This document shows, one piece after another, positions 12,612-25,284 of a DNA stretch of 64,000 bases; within the stretch, counting starts at the first letter, position 1, and every line of letters begins with the position of its first letter. The stretch is from NCBI GenBank assembly GCA_965153355.1, contig OZ231126.1:55614001-55678000 (forward strand), read 5' to 3'. The translations under genes and the position numbers were made by a program. This DNA is from Flaccisagitta enflata (Eukaryota > Chaetognatha > Sagittoidea > Aphragmophora). The notes beneath the pieces were generated by a model. That model was not told the origin of the DNA and ran no database searches. It saw only the letters and a program-made list of their open reading frames with translations.

Positions 12612-15133
12612 TTGGGTGTTCATATAGCATAAGTTTGGAGTATCCCTTCACCCTATTTTGGTAATGTGGAGGAGCAAAAATCATAAAGATAACCATTTTC
12701 CTTTTTTCAAAATTGCTTTATCTTCCGTTTTTGTTTTGGCCCTAAAGTTTCCACAGATTTCCCTGAATTCAGCAAAATCCTATGTCGGAGTGCAAATGAA
12801 GACAAAAAACTTTTATATCTAGCTATTGTAGAAGATAATAAGTTTTGAAATCAAAATTTTTTTATTCCAGATTACTTTAAGAATATTAAAAAAAAATTAC
12901 CAAACAATAAATTTCTATTGTATGTTCATAAAAACTAAAGTTAGTCAATAAAACTAGAAAATTTCTCTAAAAAATGAGAAGAAAAATCTGAACAGTATCT
13001 GGGTCCGCGACGGAGGGGGGTTAAAGATCACCGATTCCATAAGATCGCTATGACCAAAAAGATTGCTAACTCTGTAAGTTTGCTAAAACTAAGAGTCTTT
13101 ACATTTAGAGACTCCATACAAAGTTTCATGCAGATCCGTTAAAAAATGGCAAAGTTATGCACGTTTTTTACTTTTAGGCTAGTAGGGTGGTTGGGTAGTA
13201 AGCTGGGTTGAACAAATAGTGTGCATATGTTTTTCCATTGAGAGACTCCATACCAAATTTCAACCAAATTGGTTGAAAATTATCCAATTTATGCAAGATT
13301 TTCGCTTTTAGGTCGGTAAGCTGATTGGGTGGTAGGTCGGTTAGCATGCTCAAACATAAATAAATCGCGTACATGTGTTGAGTCCTTCCATTTAGAGACT
13401 CCATACCAAATTTCAACCAAATTGGTTGAAAAACGCCAAAGATATGCACATTTTTCACTTTTAGGCTGATAGGCTGGTTGGGTGGTAGGCTGGTTTGACA
13501 GGATAAATAGTGTGCATATGTTGAGTTCTTCAATTTAGAGACTCCTTACCAAGTTTCAACCAAATTAGTTGAAAAATGACAAAGTTATGCAAGTTTTTCA
13601 CTTTTTGGTCGGTAGGCTGGTTGGGTGGTAGGTCAGTTTGGCCAGTTAGCATGCTCAAATGCATACAAATCACATACATATGTTGAGTCCTTCCATTTAG
13701 AGACTCCATACCAAATTTCAACCAAATCGGTTGAAAAATACCAAAGTTATGCACGTTTTTCACTTTTAGGCCGGTAAGCTGGTTGGGTGGTAGGTCGGTT
13801 TGGCCTGTTAGCATACTTAAACATAAATCAATCACATACATGTGTTGAGTCCTTACATTTAGAGACTCCATACCAAATTTCAACTGAATTGGTTGAAAAA
13901 CGCCAAAGATATGCACACTTTCCACTTTTAGGCTGGTAGGCTGGTTGGGTGGTAGGCTGGTTTGACAGGATACATAGTGTGCATATGTTGAGTACTTCTA
14001 TTTAGAGACTCCTTACTAAGTTTCAACCAAATTAGTTGAAAAATGACAAAGTTATGCAAGTTTTTCACTTTTAGGCCGGTTGGCTGGTTGGGTGGTAGGT
14101 CGGTTTGGCCGGTTAGCATGCTCAAATGCATATAAATCACTTACATATGTTGAGTCCTTCCATTTAGAGTCTCCATACCAAATTTCAACCAAATTGGTTG
14201 AGAAATGCCAAAGTTATGCACATTTTTCACTTTTAGGCCAGTAGGCTGGTTGGGCCGGTTGGGTTGGTCGGATCACAAAAATCGGATAGGATGTAAAGCG
14301 CCTTACCCTAGTTCAACTTCCCACCAAATATGAACCAAATCGGTCAAAGCATAAAAAAGTTATCCATTTTTTAAAATCCCTGACGACAACAACGACGACG
14401 ACGACGACACCCACCCGCCTTGACTTATAGTCCGCGTCGGAATGATATTCCGTCGCGGACAAAAATTCAAAAAGTTGCTGGGTAAAATTATAATTCTGCT
14501 TCTGAATGCAAAATCTTGCATTTCTAAACACATGGCTCTTATCTTATAAGTGTTTAGAAAGACGCCATGTTTTTAAAAATAGTGATTTTTGAATCTCTAT
14601 GAATAGTTATAATTTTACCTAAGACATGTAAGATTGTAAAAGAAGATTTTTTTTAAAAAATCCCTTTTTTCTGACCTTTATCTTTACATTTTACAGTTAC
14701 TTTAGACACATAAATGATTTTTAATGCAAAAATAGTTTAAACATAAACTAATTAACATTTTTCATCAATAAAATATGCACCCCGACCTATGTAGTTTTGT
14801 TACAAAAAGGACAATTATTTGTTTTAGAAAATTATGATCTTTGTAAGAATAAAGTGAAATATCAGAATATAAGCTATGGAAGATTTATTGAAAAGGCAGA
14901 TCAACAAATTAATGAAGAGTAGAAATTTGTAGAAGTTAATTCAAAGAATATCAGCATATTGTCTTAAGCCACTGTATTATGCAAATTAGGTCCTCAAAAA
15001 CAATTTTTGAAAAAAACGGAAGATGAACGATTTTTGATATAAGAAAAATGGTAAGGGTCCTAAAATTAGCCACTCCGCATTAGGTAAGGAGGGTGAAAAG
15101 AAGTAACCAACTTTAGCTATGTGAAGCACCCAA
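12612..15133. mobile_element. Non-autonomous element with 9-bp target duplication (Mutator-like by TSD size), carrying a satellite
   Basis: Left end TTGGGTGTTCATATAGCATA and right end GCTATGTGAAGCACCCAA are inverted repeats, flanked by a perfect 9-bp duplication CCCCCTTAT (12603-12611 and 15134-15142). The arms share subterminal motifs with 34707-35220: TCACCCT, then ACCATTTT...TTATCTTCCG near the left end, and CGGAAGATGA...AAATGGT near the right. The interior is a ~155-bp satellite array. A 9-bp duplication is typical of the Mutator group; no transposase is present, so the assignment is inferred. Confidence 0.85.
13080..14330. repeat. ~155-bp satellite, about eight tandem copies
   Basis: Each unit contains TTTAGAGACTCCATACC, TTTCAACCAAATTGGTTGAA, an AAGTTATGCACNTTTTTCACTT word, GGCTGGTTGGGTGGTAGG, and ends in GTGCATATGTTGAGTCCTTC. 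The phrase AGAGACTCC recurs at intervals of roughly 135-165 bp. Units differ by point changes and by presence of the segment GGTTAGCATGCTCAAA or GACAGGATAAATAG, suggesting two alternating subtypes. Confidence 0.9.
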
Positions 15134-15142
15134 CCCCCTTAT

Positions 15143-16743
15143 CCACTCACTGATAGGTTTTTCAGATTCTTTTTCATGTTTTGTTTATTCCTAAACAAAA
15201 AAGAGAAAAGTAAAGACCACCATCCTAATAATAAAGAACAAAATGTTAATCTGGAATTTTTATCATGAGCTCGACGAGGCAAGTATTTCTAATTTTAAAA
15301 TGCTGGGACAAAAAATAAACAAAAGAAATTGTTCATAATTATCAATTATTTCAGATGTTTAGGTACTCTAGGTACTAATGGTACATTAGGGTTCTTCAGG
15401 GTACTTCAGAGTACATAATGATATTTTTGGGTATTATCAGGTACCTAAGGGTATTTCAGGGTACTTAGGGTACTCTATTACTTAATGGGACCTAAGGGTA
15501 CTTTAAGGTAATTAAAATTGTAAGGAATAAAGGAAGGAAGGGAGGGAGGGTGGAAGGGGGAGAGATGGAAGGAAAGGAAGGAAGGAAGCAGTAACTGTAA
15601 GTACATGTAGTTGTGTGTGAAATAGTAAAACGAAGTACTCGCTTTTCATTTTATAAGAACATGGATTTTTAAAGTCAGCCTCAGCGTTCTTATTTTCAGC
15701 CCCTCTTTGAGGCTCAAGCGTTTTTGACATGTTCTTATTCTTTAATTAGATAATCTCTTTAATTATATATCTATATTAATTTAAAAGTTTGTTTTTTAAG
15801 CAATTGTAAAAAATCATTTTCATTATATAAAAAAATAATATAAGATTAATAATTGATAAATAATGAATTATCATTTGAGAAAGTACTATCTAGAAAATAG
15901 AAATGTTCCCACCTCTGAATTCAATCAATTTTTTGACTCATTAACAAATATCAGTCAATCACAAATCTATCAATTATTGGTGTTAGCTCCTTCTAGCTAA
16001 ATAATGGCCGCCATTTGTCAGGGAAGTGATTTTTAAAGCATGTTAAGGCACTTTGAAATAATGACATACCAGGCCTCCAGACAAATGCGCCAATTTAGGC
16101 GGGGAACACACACACATAAAAAAGAATGTGAAAAGCATACTTCTAGTCGGCCTAGTGTGCTAAAATTTGAACTGAAGAGTTTCCAAACCTTTGTCCTACT
16201 ACAGTAAAAATTTCATTATGATCGGCCAACCAGAAGTATGTTCTTCTTGTTTTTAATTCTTAACTTCCGCGGCTCATGTTTTAAGAAATTTTCAAAAGAA
16301 ACAATGACATTCAAAGTGGAATAACTTTTAAGCCCTTTGAGATAGAGACACACGGTTTGCACAGATCGCTTGGAAATTTGAAGGGCTTCAATTTGGTCAC
16401 CGATTTTCTCAAAATTATTTAAATTGTTTATGATCTATGCATCAAAACGTGCGAGAACATATCTATTTTTTAGATAGTATTATCAAAATATCCATCATTC
16501 AGGGTTTTTCATCTAATTTTACTACTTTTTTAAAAACTTATATTCTCATTTTCAAATCTGTTCTTAAGATGTTCTTATTTTATGGTCAAATCTAAGGCTG
16601 ATGTTCTTATAAACAGTGTTCTTATAAAAAGAAAAGCGTGTTGGCCTGTTGGGCTTGTTTTCTTTCATGAATGATTTAAAATTAGACTTAGACAAATTAT
16701 GTAATTGATTTAAGAAAGCATGAAATAAAATACAATGTTATTC
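15143..16743. other. Intergenic DNA; no gene seen
   Basis: AT-rich. It contains a run of GGTAC/AGGGTAC words at about 15360-15500, a purine-rich GGAAGG block at 15526-15590, and otherwise no structure I can support. Confidence 0.5.
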
Positions 16744-16972
16744 AACAAGGCCGGATACACGGCTACCCTAGTCGCATGCGGGTGGGCAGGAGCAGTGCTG
16801 GAAAGGTCACTAGGGCATCTAGGCAGGAGCTGTATGCTCCAAAAGCTCAAAAACGCCGAAAAAATAAAAGGGGGCCATCTTACTGACCAACCGACTAACC
16901 GACCAACTGACCGACCAACCAAACGACCAACCGACGGACCGACATGGCGGGTTGTAGGGTCGCGATAAAAAA
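16744..16972 (-). mobile_element. HCE type I copy with half its hairpin missing
   Basis: Reads AACAAGGCCGGATACACGGC at the left, GGGTGGGCAGGAGCAG, a (CCGACCAA)n core and GGGTTGTAGGGTCGCGATAAAAA at the right. The hairpin is reduced to one arm (GTCGCG directly followed by ATAAAAA), the only long copy in this window where the stem is lost. Confidence 0.85.
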
Positions 16973-17220
16973 TACATCTAAAAGGCATAAACTGCCGCCC
17001 AAGTCACATGTGTGTGGATGAGGGCAGTATTTGAGTTACTAGAGCATTTGGGCAGGGGCAGTGAGGCCAAAGACTGCATCTACATAAAAACATTCAGTCG
17101 CAAAAGCGTAAGATGGTCAGCGGTACCCACGCTCTGCCTAAGTGAGTTTTGAATGAAGACGAGGAAGGGAGCAGGGCCTAAAAATCAACTGCTTCCACAT
17201 CCCTTGTTCTAACAGCTTCA
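16973..17220. other. Degenerate HCE/MCE fragments
   Basis: Contains GAGCATTTGGGCAGGGGCAG (HCE interior, about 17038-17065) and GATGGTCAGCGGTACCCACG (MCE end motif, about 17113-17135). No gene. Confidence 0.5.
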
Positions 17221-17269
17221 ATTCCTTTGTCCATTCACAGCCGTCAATTTGGGTTGCCACTGTTCACAC

Positions 17270-17370
17270 AAACAAAAAGTAAAAAAGACAAAAAAAAAAA
17301 CAAAAAAAAACAAAAAAGAAGACAAAAAAAGGGAAAAAAAGACAAAAAGAGAGAAAGAGAGAAAGAAAAT

Positions 17371-17434
<64 letters not shown>

Positions 17435-17600
17435 GAAAAACGAAAAAAAAAAAAAAAACAAAAAACAAAAATAAAAAGCAAAGAAGCAAACAGACAAACA
17501 GACAAACAATAAAACCCTTTCACACCATAAAACAAAAAACAAAAAACAAAAAACAAAAAACAAAAAACAAAAAAAAAAACAAAACAAAACGATGAAGCAA
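17270..17600. repeat. Purine-rich (GAAA)n and (CAAAAAA)n tracts upstream of the zinc-finger gene
   Basis: (GAAA)n occupies about 17370-17435 and (CAAAAAA)n about 17525-17590. The CAAAA-type block ends about 90 bp before the ATG at 17678 and probably lies in the promoter or 5' leader. Confidence 0.85.
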
Positions 17601-17677
17601 ACAAACAAAAAATGGAGGTGTTGAATTTGAAATGTTAAAATGAACCCATAGACGACAAATAAATCGATTTAGAAAAA

Positions 17678-19885
17678 ATGGGCGACAAAAGCGATGGAAG
17701 TGAAAGAGATGGAGGGAGCCGCGGAGGAGGCGCTAAAGGAAAAGGGATTGGGAAAGGAAAAGGAAGCGAGGAAAGTCGCAAAAGGAAAACACCTGACAAG
17801 CTACAGTGCCCGATTTGCGAAAAGACCTTTCAACACAACTATCTAGAAGAACATATTAAACGAAAGCACACGCAAAAACGCTTTCGTTGCAATTATTGCA
17901 GAAAAATGAGTTTTAACTTGGAGGAAGTTAAAACTCATTGTTTGTGGAAACATGGAATAAAAGAGATACATGGCGATGATTACGTCAAAATTTACATCAA
18001 CCGGGAAGAACGACGAGATAGGAAGAACTTAAAGAGCATGGACATGGAAACGGAGCCCCATGACAGCCATGAAACTGGCGAAGAAAGCGAAAAAACAAGG
18101 AAGGAGTGTGAAGGTACCAGCCGGGATGAAGAAAAAAACAATGTACAGACAGGGCGTCAGGGGGAGGAAGGAGATGAAGAGGAGAGAGATGAGGAGGATG
18201 CGCCGGATGAGGAGAATACGGAGGAACTTGCAGCAGCTGAGGAGAACGAAAACGAAAACGAGAATGAAAAAACGAGAATGGAAACAACCGATGAAGATCG
18301 ACTTCCCGAACGTGAACCACGGTCTTTGGAGCGGGATCGACAACTTGTTGATGCAGGTACCATATTTTTTCCATTTATTGCCCCCCCCCCTTCCAATCAA
18401 CGCCCCCCCTTTTTCTGCTCCATAGAACAATCATTTGAGAGAAGATTTTTGTTTTTATCAGGGCTTGAGTAAAAAATGTTACTTTGACTTCTGATATTAA
18501 GAGAAATATTCATTGTGAATGACATAAGATAAAAGAATGATTACAAATCAAAGGGGGGCGCTAATTGGAGGGTAAAATGACATTTTTTTAAAATTTCAAT
18601 AGCGCCCGGGCGCAAATTCAGAAAAAATACGCTAACTACAAATTGATATGAGCAACCGTTTGACAGATTTGTTATTTTCAACATGTTTATTGCAAACATG
18701 ATTGCTATTTTTTTATCGCTATATTTCTGCTCCAATATACGATCAATGCTTTTAAATGAATTATTATTTTGAATTGGAAAATTGACTATAGAATGCATGA
18801 ATGAAAAATTCTTTATGATTTATAGTTCCTTTAATCTTTTTTTTACAGGATATGTGGGTCCTGGTCAGTCATCCGACGCAGTCCTCACTCTTTTCGATAC
18901 ATCGCCGAACAACAGCAACAACAACAACAACAACACAACAGCATCAGCATCATCATCATCAGCATCAGCATCAGCATCATCATCATCATCATCATCATCG
19001 TCATCAGCATCATCATCATTCTCTACACAAGCTCATGACCCATTGACTACATCAGTACCAGCGCCATTCGGGACGCGGCGGGCGATGAGAAAATGTCGCT
19101 ACTGCGACCAAGTTTTTCCGCGGCTGGAGAGAGACGATCACGAGCTGACGGAACACTTCAAGCGCCGATTTAAGTGTCTTCAATGCGACGCCATTCTGCT
19201 TAATAAGGTCGACGTGCAACAGCACATTACCTTGGTGCATACCGGTCATGACCCTAACGTGACCTATTTAGAATGTTACGAAACTGACAACTGGGAGCCA
19301 ACCTTCGACATCAAAGACGACAACAACGGTAGCACCACCAGTGACAATGAAAACAACGTTAGCAGAGGTATCAAAAGCAACAACAGCTACAACGACACAA
19401 AAAGCAGCACCAGCGGCCAAGAAAAGGTTGGAAACAACGAGCATTTAACGGAAAACATCATCCTAGCCACTAACAACAGCGACGACGATGGTAAGATGGA
19501 CAATAAAGTGAAAGATGTTTCAACGAAGAGTAGCAGCACCGAGAACACAGCGACATGGCCACATGGCTACATAACGATCAATGCAAACAATCGAAATAAT
19601 GACAACAACAATGGCAACAACTGTGTTGGAACGAACACTGCAACTGCGGCGAACCAACTTCCTCCTCCTCCTCCCACTCTTGAAGCAGCGGCGTCATCAT
19701 CTAGATCTGACCAATCAATTCTCCTAAAGACAATAACCTTATCCCCGTCCCAGCCGTCTGTCGCTTCAGAAGAAGCAACTGCGTATAATGAATTCTCTCA
19801 GCCAGCAGCCGACACCAATGGACAGCAGAATTCGGCGATAAGTCAGCCCTCTATAGATGGAGATATTCAAACAAGCCTTTTTCGG

Positions 19886-19943
<58 letters not shown>

Positions 19944-21211
19944 GCAGCCATTTGAATGACAACGGATATGAAACACGACATAATGCAAGTATCCCAAACG
20001 CCCGCAGCAGTGCCAGTGACTCAGCGGAGAGTGACAGAAAGGAGAAAGCATCTCCATCACTTCTGGCTCAATCGGACGCCAAAATGAAGAATACCTCTTT
20101 GTCATTCTCCTCGTCGACGTTGTCAATATCTGCAGCACCAGCGTCACCATCAACTCACTTGAACTTGTCGATCCCCACGCAGTCTTCAGTGTCCACGTTT
20201 CTGCCCACTTCATCATTACATGAAATGTCGTCGGATTTCCGCATTCGATCTTCGTCTTCATCTTCAACCAACCCCAACTCATCGACTCTGTTCGTTAGCA
20301 GCACATGTCGGATGAAATCTGAGATGACTGTTACTTCCTCGTCCCAATCATTTAGGATTTCGACATTTGAGGCATCCTTAGCATCTACGACATTGCTATC
20401 GATTCCCACAAGCTGTTTGTCCCCGACAGCGTCATCAGCTTCTTCTCGATCAGCCACGCCATCATCCTCGTCTATATCGACTTCCTCTGCGTTCAAACAC
20501 GAATTGAAGTCAAATTTCCCTTCCCAAACGCCGTGTCTATCCTCTGCAACCGCCTCCTCATTTCCGTCATCGACGAGCATCATGATCACGACGACTTCCT
20601 CACCCACTTGTGGGGCTCCATTTCCTTTAGTAACGTCTTCGGCGGCTTCATTGACCCCGGCAGACTTTTTCCTAGCTCCATCGTCGTCGTTATCTTCGTC
20701 TTGGCAACCATCGCTGATGTCAGTTTCATCATTATCGTCATCATCAACACCAACCAGATCTTCGTCGTCATCGTTGTCTTGGCAACCATCGCTGATGTCA
20801 GTTTCATCATTATCGTCATCATCAACACCAACCAAATCATCGTCGTCGTCGTCGTCCTCCTCCTCATCATCATCATCATCATCATCATTTTCATCTGAAC
20901 GCCAGTTAGAGTGGCGTCGCGTCGCCGCGGAAGCCGCCGCTTTATGCCCCATCTGCTGTGTGCCACTTCCGCGCGACACCAACGAAGAGTTCGACGCGTC
21001 GCAATCACACGTCCTCCAACATCTCACGAAATGGAAATCAAAATCAAATTGCCGCGTTTGTGGTCAACCATGTGGCTCGTACGAGATGATGGTGGTGCAT
21101 GTGATGAACGCGCACGTCAATGTGGATGAGGAGGTGTGCTCCATCGGGGAATGCTCGGCGACGTTTTGGAAAAGAGAAGATTTGCTGCGTCACGAGGAGC
21201 AGCATTCTTAA
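17678..21211 (+). CDS. C2H2 zinc-finger protein with three finger clusters, two exons
   Basis: A predicted nuclear C2H2 zinc-finger protein of about 1013 aa; family knowledge suggests nucleic-acid binding, target unknown. Exons are 17678-18356 and 18849-21211: GCAG|GTACC and TTTTTTTTACAG|GA are both phase 1 and join as a Gly codon. The ATG has A at -3 and an in-frame TAA 18 bp upstream. Fingers lie in three groups: residues ~44-92 (CPIC...HIKRKH and CNYC...HCLWKH, both H-x4-H), ~308-361 (CRYCDQVF...HELTEH and CLQC...HITLVH), and ~924-1012 (CPICC, CRVCGQPC...HVMNAH, CSIGEC...HEEQHS). Between them are acidic (Glu/Asp) and Ser/Thr/Asn-rich linkers, with runs of about 20 Asn near residue 575 and of Ser at several sites. 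A 78-bp in-frame direct repeat at about 20701-20856 encodes WQPSLMSVSSLSSSSTPT twice. The gene ends in TAA at 21209-21211. I do not recognise an orthologue. Confidence 0.82.
18357..18848 (+). other. Predicted intron of the zinc-finger gene
   Basis: 492 bp, GT...AG, with a strong 3' polypyrimidine tract (AATCTTTTTTTTACAG). It contains a C-rich run near 18384-18412 and, at 18554-18625, the reverse complement of the ~70-bp motif seen at 11042-11110. Confidence 0.8.
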
Positions 21212-21257
21212 CATAGCCCTTGTTAGTATTGTTTTTGTTGTTGTTGTTGTTGTTGTT

Positions 21258-21302
<45 letters not shown>

Positions 21303-21683
21303 GCTGTTGTTGTTGTTGTTGTTGGTGTTGTGGTTGGTTGGTTGATTGAGATTGATTTTTGTATAATTCAAGAATATATTTCAAATTTGAAAATTTCAAA
21401 GAATAATTTTTTTAAATTTCAAAATTTCAAGAGAAGATTTGAAAATTTCTAAAACTTAATTTCAAAAATTCGAAAAATTGAAAATTTCAAAAATTTGAAA
21501 ATTTCGGAAATTTGAAAGTTTCGGAAATTTGAAAATTCTTAGAATTTGAGAATTCGACAAATTTGAAAATTTCACAAATTTGAAAATTTTGAAAATTTTG
21601 AAAATTTCAAAAATTTCAAAATTTCAAAAACCAAAAAAAATTTCCAAAATGTGAAAATTCATCATCATCATCGCTATGACGCT

Positions 21684-21737
<54 letters not shown>

Positions 21738-22419
21738 AGCAGTTGTTGATGTTGTTGTTTTTTTGTCACTGCTGTTTTGGTTCTGGTTGTTTTGTTTGTT
21801 GTTGGTGTTGTTATTTTTATTGTTATTTTTGTTTTTGTTTTGTTTTATTGTTTCTGTTGTTGTTGTTGTTGTTGTTGTTGTTTTTACAATAATAGGTTCT
21901 CGCTTGTCACTGTTCCTGATTATAACTACTATCATAGCTACCTTTAACCAATGATTCGCGCCAATGCCGTCTTTACTACCTGTTTTTTTTTTACTCATGT
22001 TCACGATCCAAAACGATGTATTAGACTCGATAGAAATGTTTTGATTTAATCAGTAATATTGGAATGTGAGACATTTCAACAGATTTTGATTTGTATCATT
22101 CATTTGTTGGGAAAGAATTGTAAAAGACTGTAAAAAAAAGTATTGTTTTCTCACCCCTGTACTGCTTTCAAAGACCCACATCAAACAGCTTTGAAATGTT
22201 TGAGCAACACGTGTGTTTCAATGTTTTGGTTTGAACGTCGAAGTGAATTTGAATTTGCTGTTGAGATACTAATATAATTGTAGGGACATTTTGAACACTC
22301 AATTCATAAATTGTAAAGGCATGTTCAGTTAATCAGTTGATTTAAAATCAAATGGAATGCTAGACAGTAAACACCTACTGATATCCAGTTTACTCAGAGA
22401 AGCAAGTCAGATCGAAAAG
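21212..22419. other. 3' flank of the zinc-finger gene with (GTT)n and AAATTTCAAAAATT-type repeats
   Basis: (GTT)n at about 21231-21330, degenerate TTTGAAAATTTC repeats at about 21380-21650 (the core palindrome of the 7.8-10.7 kb satellite, much decayed), (ATC)n at 21658-21728 and a second (GTT)n at about 21740-21885. No coding region is supported; Val, Asn or Asp homopolymer frames are repeat artefacts. Confidence 0.7.
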
Positions 22420-22571
22420 AACAAGGCCGGATACACGGCAATACAGTCGCGGACGGTTGGGCAGGAACAGTAGTGCGAAAACCACTCGGAATTCAAAAAT
22501 GTTACGGGACGGACCGACGGACCGACGGACCGACACGGCAAGGTGTAGAGTTGCGTGTCCGCGACTAAAAA
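22420..22571 (-). mobile_element. HCE type I copy, short
   Basis: Left AACAAGGCCGGATACACGGC, right GTTGCGTGTCCGCGACTAAAAA. The terminal stem is GTTGCG/CGCGAC with one G-T pair. The core is (GACCGACG)n. Confidence 0.9.
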
Positions 22572-22732
22572 CAAACTAGAGAAAAATACTCGAATCACGC
22601 ACGGACATGAATTCTTATGGATATAAATGTGACGAACTTTTCAGCCGCACACAACGATGAAAAGAGCTAAATCAAGTACATTTTAGAATGCTGTAAAAAT
22701 AGAAAAAAAAAAAGAATCTAAGATCTATACAT

Positions 22733-24331
<1,599 letters not shown>

Positions 24332-24388
24332 ATTTGAAACGTGTACTCCAGTGCGAAGGAAGTCAAACGACGCGATAGATCTTTTTCG

Positions 24389-24452
24389 CTTTGTTTTTTT
24401 TCTTTTTGTTTGTTTGTTTTGTTTTGTTTTGTTTTGTTTTTTGTTTTTTTGC
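24389..24452 (-). promoter_or_regulatory. (CAAAA)n tract upstream of the four-TM gene
   Basis: On the minus strand a CAAAA/CAAA repeat lies about 60-120 bp before the ATG at 24331, the same type and distance as the CAAAAAA block before the zinc-finger ATG. Probably 5' leader or core-promoter sequence; no TATA box is evident. Confidence 0.35.
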
Positions 24453-24754
24453 AAATCGTCGAAATGGTTTTAGCTTCGATACATTTTGCTGCACAGTTTG
24501 AAAAAGAAGATATTAAATTTGAGAATTGATAAAACTATCGAACCTCGAAAAATATCAAGGCTTGTTTAGTTGTTAGCAAATGCGTTGTATAATTCTTTTT
24601 TTCTTTGCTAGATAAGAAAGAGTTGTTTGAAATCAAATCCTTTGTTTGAAATGATGGTCGCGTCGTGCCGATTTGAACATCAATTAACTGGAACGACGCT
24701 CTAGTCTGAGATTTGCTTTCTTTAAAAAGAAAGAAGAAGAAATAAGGAAGTATT

Positions 24755-24965
24755 TCTTGTTGCGGACACGCAACTCTGTAAGAGGCTTTGTCTGTTTGTC
24801 CGACGTCCGTTGGTCCGTCCGTTGGTCGGTAGAGTTGATCGAGTCGAAAAGTGGAAAAATGGCAGTCTATCAATCCGTCCGTCCATCTCTCCGTCCACCG
24901 GTCTGTTCGGCCATCCACCCATCCATCGGTCCGTCATTCCAACGACCCAGACGTAATGCTCCAGT
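24755..24965 (+). mobile_element. HCE type II copy, 3' end unclear
   Basis: Head TTGTTGCGGACACGCAACTC (GTTGCG/CGCAAC hairpin), GTAAGAGGCTTTGTC, a (GTCCGTTG)n core and GTCGAAAAGTGGAAAAATGG; beyond that the copy fades. Confidence 0.75.
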
Positions 24966-25284
24966 AGAAGATGTGCATATGTGATCATTGTTTTGTTTCT
25001 GTATTTAGCGCGCGCAACGTTAGTTCCTCCGGCCCGGAGTACTTGTTTTTGTTTGAGAAGCAAAGAATACTGGAAAATGAGAGGTGGAGTCATTGATCCA
25101 AAGCTGAAAGGTATTTGTCTTTGGCCGACTAAAGTAAAACTCTCACGAATTTTTTTTTTCTCTCTTTCCCAATCTTGGACGCCAACGAAATTTTGTGGAA
25201 GAAAAGAATGAAAAATGAAGTTCAAACAAGTTCATGAAAGGGAAGAAATGACTGAGAGTGAGTGAGAAAAAACAAGTCATTCAA

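Noticed and set aside
13080-14330. CRISPR-like array
   Set aside because: Units are ~155 bp with diverged, non-unique spacers, in a eukaryotic context inside a DNA transposon; it is a satellite.
20155-21027. Asp-rich 290-codon frame on the minus strand
   Set aside because: Shadow of the Ser-rich zinc-finger exon (TCATCG repeats) on the other strand.
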